Below, piece after piece: positions 7,252 through 12,262 of a stretch of 14,920 bases of DNA (the first letter of the stretch is position 1; each line of letters starts with the position of its first letter). The translations under genes and the position numbers were made by a program. The DNA lies in the NCBI GenBank assembly GCA_937911855.1, contig CALDPK010000118.1, forward strand, positions 1 through 14,920, read 5' to 3'. Origin of the DNA: an uncultured Trueperaceae bacterium. GTDB taxonomy: Bacteria; Deinococcota; Deinococci; Deinococcales; Trueperaceae. The notes beneath the pieces were generated by a model, which was not told where the DNA came from, did no database searches, and saw only the letters and a program-made list of their open reading frames with translations.

Positions 7252-7281
7252 TTGCCGCCGGTTACCTTATTTGCTAAGGTA
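7252..7281 (+). promoter_or_regulatory. Promoter of the imuB-like gene overlapped by a perfect 19-bp operator palindrome
   Basis: TACCTTA (7263-7269) and TAAGGTA (7275-7281) form a perfect inverted repeat around the spacer TTTGC. A promoter fits exactly on top of it: -35 TTGCCG (7252-7257), 17 bases, -10 TAAGGT (7275-7280). A protein bound to the palindrome would cover the -10 and most of the spacer, a repressor position. Almost the same site occurs before dnaE2 at 12234-12252. The regulator is unknown, and a LexA-like or other damage-responsive repressor is an inference from the genes controlled. Confidence 0.65.
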
Positions 7282-7461
7282 CTCCTACGTCTCCTGCGTC
7301 GCGGGAGCTGACAAAAACAGGCGCATCCCGGTAGACCGCTAAGCCGCTGGGATGCGCCCACCAGCCACCCCTCAGGGCTGCACTGGTATGCCCTCATTAT
7401 ATACCGCGTGCAGCCCGGAAAGGACGATGGGAACAGCTGTTTCACAGCACTCCCTAACCCC
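7282..7461 (+). other. Structured leader of the imuB-like gene, with a possible second promoter
   Basis: Transcripts from the operator-promoter would carry a leader of about 120-175 bases. Stem 1 (7291-7297 with 7301-7307) has seven pairs, one of them a G-U, and a 3-base loop. Stem 2 is a perfect 10-bp stem, GGCGCATCCC (7320-7329) with its complement at 7349-7358, enclosing 19 bases. Stem 3 pairs AGGGC (7374-7378) with GCCCT (7390-7394). A -10-like CATTAT (7395-7400) lies seven bases before an in-frame GTG at 7408, so a second leaderless start is possible. A 21-codon frame starts at ATG 7427 after GGAAAGG and ends at 7492, overlapping the main start. No known riboswitch was recognised. Confidence 0.4.
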
Positions 7462-8700
7462 ATGCGCCCTGATCCGGAACCGGACCTGCTAGTCACTGCC
7501 CTGCTGCTTGAACCGTTTGAACTGTGGTGGGCCGTCCGGCAGGACCCTTCACTGGCAGGCAGACCCATGGTCAGCGTCCGGAAAGACCGCGTGGCCCACG
7601 CCAACCCGGCTGCCCGGGCTGAGGGCGTGACCCCCGGCCTGTCCCTGGCCGGAGCCAGACTGAAAACCAGCAACCTGCACGTGGTGGACGCCGATGTCGA
7701 CCAGCTGAAGGTTCAGTGGTCGTGGCAACTGGGCGAGCTCAACGGCTGGTCGCCCTGGTTGCACAGTCCCAGAACCGGTCGCGCCTGGCTGCTGGTCTCC
7801 CCTGCTGAAGCCCGCCGGCTGCCCCTCGAGTACGGCGCGCAGGTCGGCGCGGCAGCCAACCGGGAGGTGGCGCTGGCTGCTGCCCTGATGACCCGTCCCG
7901 GCGAACTCCGCATCGTGGAGGCAGGCAAGGAACGCGAGTTCCTGGGCCGGGTGCCCGTCAACCGTCTGCCCGCCCTGGGTTTCACGCCGAAAGCCACCGA
8001 GCGCTTCTCCTGGCTGGGCGTCCGCAAGCTCAGCGACCTGTTCCACTGGAAGGAAAGTCAGCTGCGCAATGTCAGCGGCCCTGACGCGGCAGGACTGCAC
8101 CGGCTTCTGCATGGCCCCTGGGAAACCCGCGTCCCGCTCTTCCTCGAGGAGCAGACCTTGAAGAGCAGTTACTCCTTCGAGGACACGGTCCAGGAGCCTT
8201 TCGAGGTGGAACCGGTGGTCAGGAAATTAGCAGGACAGCTGGCGCAGAAGCTGAACGGGCTGGCGACCGGGCGTGTCACAGTCACCACTGAAAGCATGGG
8301 CCTGAAACTGCCTGACGAGACCGTCTGCAAGGAGCCCGTCCAGAACGCGGACGTCCTGATCCGGCTGATCTGGCGTTCCCTGCAGCGCAGCGGCGCCCTC
8401 GCCCTGGGGATCGACGCCCTGAGCGTGACCCTCGCGGACTTAAGCCGCCCCCAGGTGCAGCAGAGCCTGTGGCCTCAGAAGGAAGCGCGCGAGCGGGCCA
8501 TCCGCCTGGTCAGCCGCCGTTACCCCGGCGCCCTGCTGGGTTTCGAGCTTGTCGACCCTTATTCACTCGCCCGTGACCGCCGCTTCCGCCTGTTCAGGCT
8601 CGATACCGGCGAGACCGTCACACCCACGCCCACATCAACCCCGGTTCCAACTCAGGTGAAGCATGCGTCAGCAGAACTCGAATCTGCCCGTTCAGTCTGA
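7462..8700 (+). CDS. imuB: ImuB/ImuY-like Y-family polymerase homologue, catalytically degenerate
   Basis: This 412-residue protein has Y-family architecture. Residues 47-76 (ANPAARAEGVTPGLSLAGAR, then NLHVV) match the segment after the first catalytic motif. A helix-hairpin-helix thumb-like part is at about 165-218, and a little-finger-like part at about 225-330. The catalytic acids are missing: the D-x-D region reads TALLLEPFELW, and the SxDE motif is replaced by SPRT near 102-105. This matches ImuB/ImuY proteins, which act as adaptors of the DnaE2 translesion polymerase on the sliding clamp. QQSLW (333-337) resembles a beta-clamp-binding pentapeptide. The tail is rich in Thr and Pro. An in-frame GTG at 7408 would add 18 unconserved residues. 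The end overlaps the DUF6504-type gene by 38 bases. No imuA or lexA is adjacent. Confidence 0.85.
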   Translation: MRPDPEPDLLVTALLLEPFELWWAVRQDPSLAGRPMVSVRKDRVAHANPAARAEGVTPGLSLAGARLKTSNLHVVDADVDQLKVQWSWQLGELNGWSPWLHSPRTGRAWLLVSPAEARRLPLEYGAQVGAAANREVALAAALMTRPGELRIVEAGKEREFLGRVPVNRLPALGFTPKATERFSWLGVRKLSDLFHWKESQLRNVSGPDAAGLHRLLHGPWETRVPLFLEEQTLKSSYSFEDTVQEPFEVEPVVRKLAGQLAQKLNGLATGRVTVTTESMGLKLPDETVCKEPVQNADVLIRLIWRSLQRSGALALGIDALSVTLADLSRPQVQQSLWPQKEARERAIRLVSRRYPGALLGFELVDPYSLARDRRFRLFRLDTGETVTPTPTSTPVPTQVKHASAELESARSV

Positions 8701-8908
8701 TCCGGCTGGCAGACCCGTTGCGGTCCTGCTGAACGGCGCCTTCCGGCAGGTGACGAGCATCATCGATTCCTGGCAGTGGGCCGGGGACTGGGTGAACGAC
8801 GTGAGTGAACGCCATTACTGGCTGGTCAGCGTCGAAGGAGGCGGCGTCCTCGAGCTTTACGAGGAAACTGACAGCAACAGCTGGGTGCTGAGTCGCGTGC
8901 CTGATTGA
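8663..8908 (+). CDS. DUF6504-type small protein of the mutasome cassette
   Basis: This 81-residue protein begins 38 bases before the end of the imuB-like gene in another frame. AGGTGA is placed just before its ATG, so the two are translationally coupled. The C-terminal half (DSWQWAGDWVN, HYWLVSVEGG, GVLELYEE, SWVLSRV) has the Trp- and Tyr-rich beta pattern of DUF6504. That family is commonly encoded next to ImuB/Y-family polymerases and DnaE2. The function is unknown, and its position argues for an accessory role in the translesion complex. Assignment to DUF6504 is from recalled family pattern, not a search. Confidence 0.75.
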   Translation: MRQQNSNLPVQSDPAGRPVAVLLNGAFRQVTSIIDSWQWAGDWVNDVSERHYWLVSVEGGGVLELYEETDSNSWVLSRVPD

Positions 8909-8960
8909 GACTAAGATGCGCTAAGCTGGCCCGGTTTTCGGGTGAAGACAGGAGGGTTCA

Positions 8961-9533
8961 ATGCGACGCATCAGGTATCAGGTGGCGATGAGCCTGGACG
9001 GTTTCATCGCCGGTCCGGCTGGCGAGTACGACTGGATAGTTCCTGACGAGGACATAGATTTCGGTGCCCTCTACGCGCAGTTCGACACGTTCCTGATGGG
9101 CCGCAAGGCGTACCAGGAGCTGAAAGACTCCTTCCTGAAATCGGAAGTGTTCGAAGACAAGCAGATCCTGGTGTTCTCCGACAGCCTCACTGCGGGCGAT
9201 CATCCTGAAGTCCGGCTGGTTGCCTCACCTGATGTGGACGCGACCATCGCGGAGCTGCGCTCGCAGTCCGGCAAGGACATCTGGCTGTATGGCGGCGGTG
9301 AGCTGTTCCGCAGCCTGCTGGAACGCGGCCACGTCGATACGGTCGAGCCGGCCGTCATCCCGGTGCTTCTCGGCCGGGGCCGCCGTTTCCTGCCGGAGAC
9401 CGGCAGCCTCACAGGGCTGGAGCTGACCGGTCATGCGCTCTACCCGAAGAGCGGGACGATGATCCTGGAGTACCGGGTGGCAGGTGCTGTCCGCTCAGAA
9501 GTCGAGTTCGACCAGAGCCACCTTGTCGATTGA
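8961..9533 (+). CDS. Dihydrofolate reductase-like / RibD C-terminal domain protein
   Basis: This 190-residue protein has the DHFR-fold reductase pattern seen in YyaP/YwjB-like proteins. YQVAMSLDGFIAG at the N-terminus holds the first strand and cofactor loop, followed by FLMGRKAYQE (44-53), VFSDSL (71-76) and a nucleotide-binding DIWLYGGGELFRSLL segment (106-120). VIPVLLGRGRRFLP (132-145) is typical. These proteins probably use NAD(P)H, but their substrate is generally unknown and a true folate role is not implied. AGGAGG lies five bases before the ATG. Its last 39 bases overlap the end of the convergent secreted-protein gene. It follows the imuB/DUF6504 pair by 52 bases and could be read from the same transcript. 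Confidence 0.9.
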   Translation: MRRIRYQVAMSLDGFIAGPAGEYDWIVPDEDIDFGALYAQFDTFLMGRKAYQELKDSFLKSEVFEDKQILVFSDSLTAGDHPEVRLVASPDVDATIAELRSQSGKDIWLYGGGELFRSLLERGHVDTVEPAVIPVLLGRGRRFLPETGSLTGLELTGHALYPKSGTMILEYRVAGAVRSEVEFDQSHLVD

Positions 9534-10073
9534 GAATTCAAGCGTGATTGCGACCGGATCCCCGGCTGGCTCTTCCTGGGACATCAGGTTGGCATGGAAA
9601 TCAAGCTGTCCTTCGGCCGTGCCCACCAGCCGCAGGTCGCCGTTCGGCAGCTCTTCGGCTTCCAGCACGGTGATGACCGCTTCGTTTGCCAGGTACACAT
9701 CGTCGAACATGGCTGTCGTGGTCCAATACATGATGTCGCCCGTGAACTCACAGGGACAGGCAACGAGTGGCCCGCTGAAGGAACTGAAGTCGATGGATAC
9801 GGCACCTTCAATGAGTCTGCCGTCCTGATGCCCCTGAAGCGAGAAGTTGTAGAACATGTCCATCATCACGTTGTAGGTGGCCGTGTTCTGCTTCTCCCCT
9901 TCCACATCGATCTCCAGGGTGTTCCATTGCAACGCTGAACCATCAACGGTTCCAGTGATGGTTCCCGTGGCTGCCGCGCCGGCCAGGGCACCTTGTGCGC
10001 CAGCTGCGGGGAGCAGCAGGCCGAGCAGGAGCAGTGTCAGCAAAATGCGTCTGTACGAATCAGTGTTCATCAT
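9495..10073 (-). CDS. Secreted protein of unknown function
   Basis: This product of about 192 residues is not recognised. It starts with MMNTDSYRRILLTLLLLGLL, followed by an AGAQ junction: a clear Sec signal peptide, probably cleaved near residue 26. The mature part is rich in beta-forming residues and acidic. It has a close cysteine pair (ACPC) near the middle that could form a disulfide or bind a metal. The start is supported by AAGGAG (10078-10083) four bases before the first ATG; the adjacent second ATG (10070) would give a spacing of seven. The gene ends inside the DHFR-like gene on the other strand. A stable hairpin lies just upstream of the Shine-Dalgarno. Confidence 0.7.
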   Translation of the reverse strand: MMNTDSYRRILLTLLLLGLLLPAAGAQGALAGAAATGTITGTVDGSALQWNTLEIDVEGEKQNTATYNVMMDMFYNFSLQGHQDGRLIEGAVSIDFSSFSGPLVACPCEFTGDIMYWTTTAMFDDVYLANEAVITVLEAEELPNGDLRLVGTAEGQLDFHANLMSQEEPAGDPVAITLEFSIDKVALVELDF

Positions 10074-10084
10074 GGTTCTCCTTC

Positions 10085-10109
10085 CAGGTCCTTCCAATGA
10101 AGGAACCTG
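10085..10109 (-). promoter_or_regulatory. Hairpin next to the ribosome binding site of the secreted protein
   Basis: CAGGT (10085-10089) and CCTTC (10090-10094) pair with GAAGG (10099-10103) and ACCTG (10105-10109), giving a 10-bp stem with one bulged A and a 4-base loop. It begins two bases from the AAGGAG of the gene. On the minus-strand RNA the CCUUC arm could pair instead with the GAAGG of the Shine-Dalgarno, so a translation switch is conceivable. Confidence 0.4.
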
Positions 10110-10385
10110 CGTTACGGGATCTGGGTCTGCAAACCTTACCGTGCTTCACAGGCTCCGGCATCACAGTCGGAACTGCAGTGACTTTAAGAGCTGGCCGTCA
10201 TAGCACCGTCAAAGCCGTTTCACGAAAATGGCCCGGTATCCCTGCCCCGTTCATCCTGAAGCCTGATCGGACCTGTCCAACAACTGCACTCCGGTCACTC
10301 CCAGCGGGACCGTTACGAAGGCAATCAGTAATCGCCCGACTGACCATCTGGTTAACAGGCGGTACAAAGTGTGCCATCATAGATA
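10110..10385. promoter_or_regulatory. Divergent intergenic region with promoter of the second secreted protein
   Basis: This 276-base gap separates two divergent secreted-protein genes. On the plus strand TTAACA (10352-10357) and CATCAT (10375-10380) are spaced by 17 bases, with the -10 ending five bases before the ATG at 10386. This fits a leaderless mRNA. On the minus strand only weak boxes were seen, for example TTGACG near 10250 without a good -10. No further gene, repeat or terminator was recognised in the rest. Confidence 0.45.
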
Positions 10386-10946
10386 ATGTTCAAGATTGCT
10401 GCAACTACATTCGTATTAATGCTGGTGCTTTACGCAACCGGCCAGGAGAACGCTCCTCACTTCGAGGGTGAACTGCCGCCAGGAGTGCCGGAGGGCGCCG
10501 TGCTCAGCGCAATGGTCGTTGATGACATGGCTGCTTTCAGCACCGTCCCACTGGGTACAGTTGAGGTGGCTGACGGCAGCTGGCAGCTCAGGCTGCCGGC
10601 CGAGCTGCCCGTGGAACAGCTCCAGGAGCTTCAGGTGTGTGGCGGAGGGAATATCAGTGTCGCTCTGGTCACCCACTTTGAGGTGGTCGCAGGTGACGCA
10701 ACCGTGGGTCAGCTCTGGCGTACCAATGAAGCACCCGGTGCCTGGGGAATGTATGGACCGTCCGAGTACACGTACTTCGCGTACGTCAGTGAACCCGTTG
10801 TGCTTGAGGATGACTGCTGGGGCGACGTTACTGAGCTGAATCTGCAGCCTGGCTGGAACCTCTATACGCGCCTGCTTACCGATACCGGCTCGCTTGTCAC
10901 CAGCGCCGAACCCCCCGATGATTTCGTCTGGCACTACCTTGACTGA
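10386..10946 (+). CDS. Secreted protein of unknown function
   Basis: This 186-residue product has an N-terminal hydrophobic signal (MFKIAATTFVLMLVLYATGQ), probably cleaved near residue 19. No lipobox cysteine is present. The mature part is acidic (many Asp and Glu) and contains two cysteines (in VCGGGN and DDCWGD) that could form one disulfide. Short hydrophobic strands suggest a beta-sandwich-like fold. The family is not recognised. There is no Shine-Dalgarno, and a -10-like CATCAT five bases before the ATG suggests leaderless translation. It faces the convergent DUF1697 gene across a hairpin. Confidence 0.72.
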   Translation: MFKIAATTFVLMLVLYATGQENAPHFEGELPPGVPEGAVLSAMVVDDMAAFSTVPLGTVEVADGSWQLRLPAELPVEQLQELQVCGGGNISVALVTHFEVVAGDATVGQLWRTNEAPGAWGMYGPSEYTYFAYVSEPVVLEDDCWGDVTELNLQPGWNLYTRLLTDTGSLVTSAEPPDDFVWHYLD

Positions 10947-10950
10947 GGCT

Positions 10951-10967
10951 GCAGCGGCTGACGCTGC
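10951..10967. terminator. Hairpin between convergent genes
   Basis: GCAGCG (10951-10956) and CGCTGC (10962-10967) form a perfect 6-bp stem with a 5-base loop, four bases after the stop of the secreted-protein gene. An outer GGCT/AGCC pair (10947-10950, 10975-10978) can extend it. It lies between two convergent genes, where a shared bidirectional terminator is expected, but there is no T-run on either side. Confidence 0.4.
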
Positions 10968-10972
10968 GCACT

Positions 10973-11494
10973 TCAGCCGAATTTCTCCAGCAGCCGGATG
11001 AATGTTTTCACGTTCCGCAAGGTGGTGGGAACTTTCAGTCGCCTTGAGATGATGTTGTTGCTGAGTTTTGAATCGTGTGAGCTGCCGGCGTAGCGGATGA
11101 TGGCTGCATTTTTGGTCAGGGTCAGTTCATCAGGGCCATGGTCCATGGCTGCGAGCTCCTCAAGGCCGTCCGGGTCAGCTGTCCCGTCCCAGATGCTGAT
11201 CTGGACGCTGCCTGTTTCGGGCACTCCGTAGGGGTTGGCATCGACCAGTGCGCGCAGGTCAGCTGACCTGCGCATTATTGCGTCTGTGTCGACAGCGAAC
11301 TGCTCGGCGATCAGCTGTTTTAAGGTTTGCTTTATCTGATCAGGTGCACCGTCAGGAAAGATCAGGTTGCCGCTGGCCAGCAGGAAGGCTGCGGGTCCCA
11401 GCCCGCGGGCTTCCAGCAGGGCGATGAGTTCCTTCATGGGAACCTTGTTGTATTTGCCCAGGTTCACCGCGCGCAGGAAGGCGAAGACGGTCAT
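10973..11494 (-). CDS. DUF1697 family protein
   Basis: This 173-residue soluble protein has the features of DUF1697: FLRAVNLGKYNKVPMKELIALLEARG at the start (recorded here only as the pattern LRAVNLG and KVPMKEL), then FLLASGNLIF, and a C-terminal SSHDSKLSNNIISRRLKV segment. The family's function is unknown. The start at 11494 has no Shine-Dalgarno but has TAGTCT six bases upstream, as in the other likely leaderless genes here. It is divergent from the antitoxin gene. Confidence 0.9.
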   Translation of the reverse strand: MTVFAFLRAVNLGKYNKVPMKELIALLEARGLGPAAFLLASGNLIFPDGAPDQIKQTLKQLIAEQFAVDTDAIMRRSADLRALVDANPYGVPETGSVQISIWDGTADPDGLEELAAMDHGPDELTLTKNAAIIRYAGSSHDSKLSNNIISRRLKVPTTLRNVKTFIRLLEKFG

Positions 11495-11500
11495 GGCAGC

Positions 11501-11506
11501 AGACTA
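11501..11506 (-). promoter_or_regulatory. -10 element (TAGTCT) of a likely leaderless mRNA for DUF1697
   Basis: On the minus strand TAGTCT ends six bases before the ATG at 11494. No Shine-Dalgarno is visible and no convincing -35 was found. The rest of the 84-base gap to the antitoxin gene holds only a weak CAGGCT (11567-11572) six bases before that gene's ATG. Confidence 0.4.
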
Positions 11507-11578
11507 GCTCATACGGCCTTCCGCCTTTGCTGTGAAAACGCTACTTTCCTTTTTGTTCTTTCATGCCAGGCTTTGTGC

Positions 11579-12067
11579 ATGGCCCAGGCTGGCACACCGT
11601 TCCGTAAGCCATCCGAGGTTCTGAGGCGGATGAGCGGCATGGCGCCCTCTCACGCCGCAGCGGCACTGTTCGAGTCAATTACTGGCGTTGATTCTCACGA
11701 TCTGGACGGCATTTTCAGCAGTCAGGCCGTGATGCCGCAGGATGTCAGCGCACGCGGTCTGCGGGATAACCTGGCTGAGCTGCTCGGAATCTCCAAAGCT
11801 GCTGCCGCTGATCTGTTGGACACCAGTCCCAGCCGCCTCAGTCGCAGTAACAGGATTGACATACGCATGCTCGACCGCGCCCACGCCGTTATCCGCACGT
11901 TCGTGACCGTCGCTGCGGTGGTCGGCCCCCATAGCGCTGCTGACTGGCTCAAAAGACCCAGTGTCGCCCTGGATCAGCGGGCCCCGCTGCAGCTTTTGGG
12001 CAACAGTTACGGGGAGAAGCGGGTCGAGAACCTCATCGAAGGGCTGCGGGGCGGAGCCATCGTTTGA
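11579..12067 (+). CDS. Antitoxin of the Xre/MbcA/ParS type with C-terminal toxin-binding domain (DUF2384)
   Basis: This 162-residue protein has two parts. Residues about 57-100 (LRDNLAELLGISKAAAADLL, then TSPSRLSR) look like an Xre-type helix-turn-helix. Residues about 103-158 match the Xre/MbcA/ParS toxin-binding domain, with AAVVGPHSAADWLKRPSVAL and PLQLLGNSYGEKRVENLI. Such antitoxins neutralise RES-domain toxins and repress their own operon. The frame is open further upstream but overlaps DUF1697, so the ATG at 11579 is taken. No strong Shine-Dalgarno is seen. The stop codon overlaps the start of a short RES-like remnant (TTGA), the coupling expected of an antitoxin-toxin pair, but the toxin is not intact. 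Confidence 0.82.
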   Translation: MAQAGTPFRKPSEVLRRMSGMAPSHAAAALFESITGVDSHDLDGIFSSQAVMPQDVSARGLRDNLAELLGISKAAAADLLDTSPSRLSRSNRIDIRMLDRAHAVIRTFVTVAAVVGPHSAADWLKRPSVALDQRAPLQLLGNSYGEKRVENLIEGLRGGAIV

Positions 12068-12198
12068 AGGTTTACCGGTTGGTGCACGACCTGTCACTCA
12101 ACCGGCACCCGGAGTTCAGCGACAGCCGCGTCGAAACGCTCGGCCCACTGGTCCTGGATGAACGAATAAAGGCGCTGCTGGATTCAGCCAGATCCTGA
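12064..12198 (+). pseudogene. RES-domain toxin remnant, internally deleted
   Basis: A 44-codon frame starts at TTG 12064, overlapping the antitoxin stop by the shared bases TTGA. Its first 12 residues (initiator, then KVYRLVHDLSL) resemble the N-terminus of RES toxins. The following NRHPEFSDSRVETLGP and LDERIKAL resemble the RES C-terminus, whose pattern is N-x-x-HPDF followed by D-x-R-hydrophobic. The central part of roughly 100 residues, with the GGRWN motif and the catalytic pocket for NAD+, is absent. The join, near 12097-12103, keeps the frame. As it stands it cannot be an active NAD+-degrading toxin. It could be a decayed gene or a short partner that still binds the antitoxin. The assignment rests on family patterns recalled, not on a search. 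Confidence 0.65.
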
Positions 12199-12233
12199 AC
12201 GCCAGCCTTCCCACAGGAACAGACCCTCACAGA

Positions 12234-12256
12234 TGCCTTAGCTGTTAAGGTATCCT
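12234..12256 (+). promoter_or_regulatory. Promoter and operator of dnaE2, matching the imuB operator
   Basis: TGCCTTA (12234-12240), spacer GCTGT, TAAGGTA (12246-12252) is a 19-bp inverted repeat with one G-T mismatch between arms. It agrees with the imuB site in 13 of 14 arm positions and in spacer length. The -10-like TATCCT (12251-12256) abuts it and ends six bases before the ATG, fitting a leaderless mRNA. No good -35 was found. A protein bound here would block RNA polymerase. Confidence 0.65.
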
Positions 12257-12262
12257 CTCTTC

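Noticed and set aside
7243..7253. Minus-strand AAGGGTGGTAC, which matches the core of the T-box riboswitch sequence
   Set aside because: The only minus-strand gene downstream (DUF3052) begins about 800 bases away, beyond a plus-strand gene. The following CCGCG is altered, and no specifier stem or tRNA-synthetase gene is present. A chance match is likely.
7263..7281. Operator palindrome considered as the Deinococcus RDRM motif or a known LexA box
   Set aside because: The half-sites TACCTTA/TAAGGTA do not match the TTATG/CATAA type RDRM arms or the CGAAC/GTTCG and CTG/CAG LexA types. The regulator is left open.
7320..7364. Stem followed by CCACCA, looking like the end of a tRNA
   Set aside because: The unit is only about 45 bases, with one 10-bp stem and no D, anticodon or T arms. 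It cannot fold as a tRNA.
7202..8960. Search for imuA or lexA next to the imuB-like gene
   Set aside because: No frame in this region encodes a RecA-like or LexA-like protein; the remaining frames are shadows.
11327..11578. Upstream extension of the antitoxin frame over DUF1697
   Set aside because: It is antisense to the well-conserved DUF1697 gene and contributes no part of the antitoxin domains.
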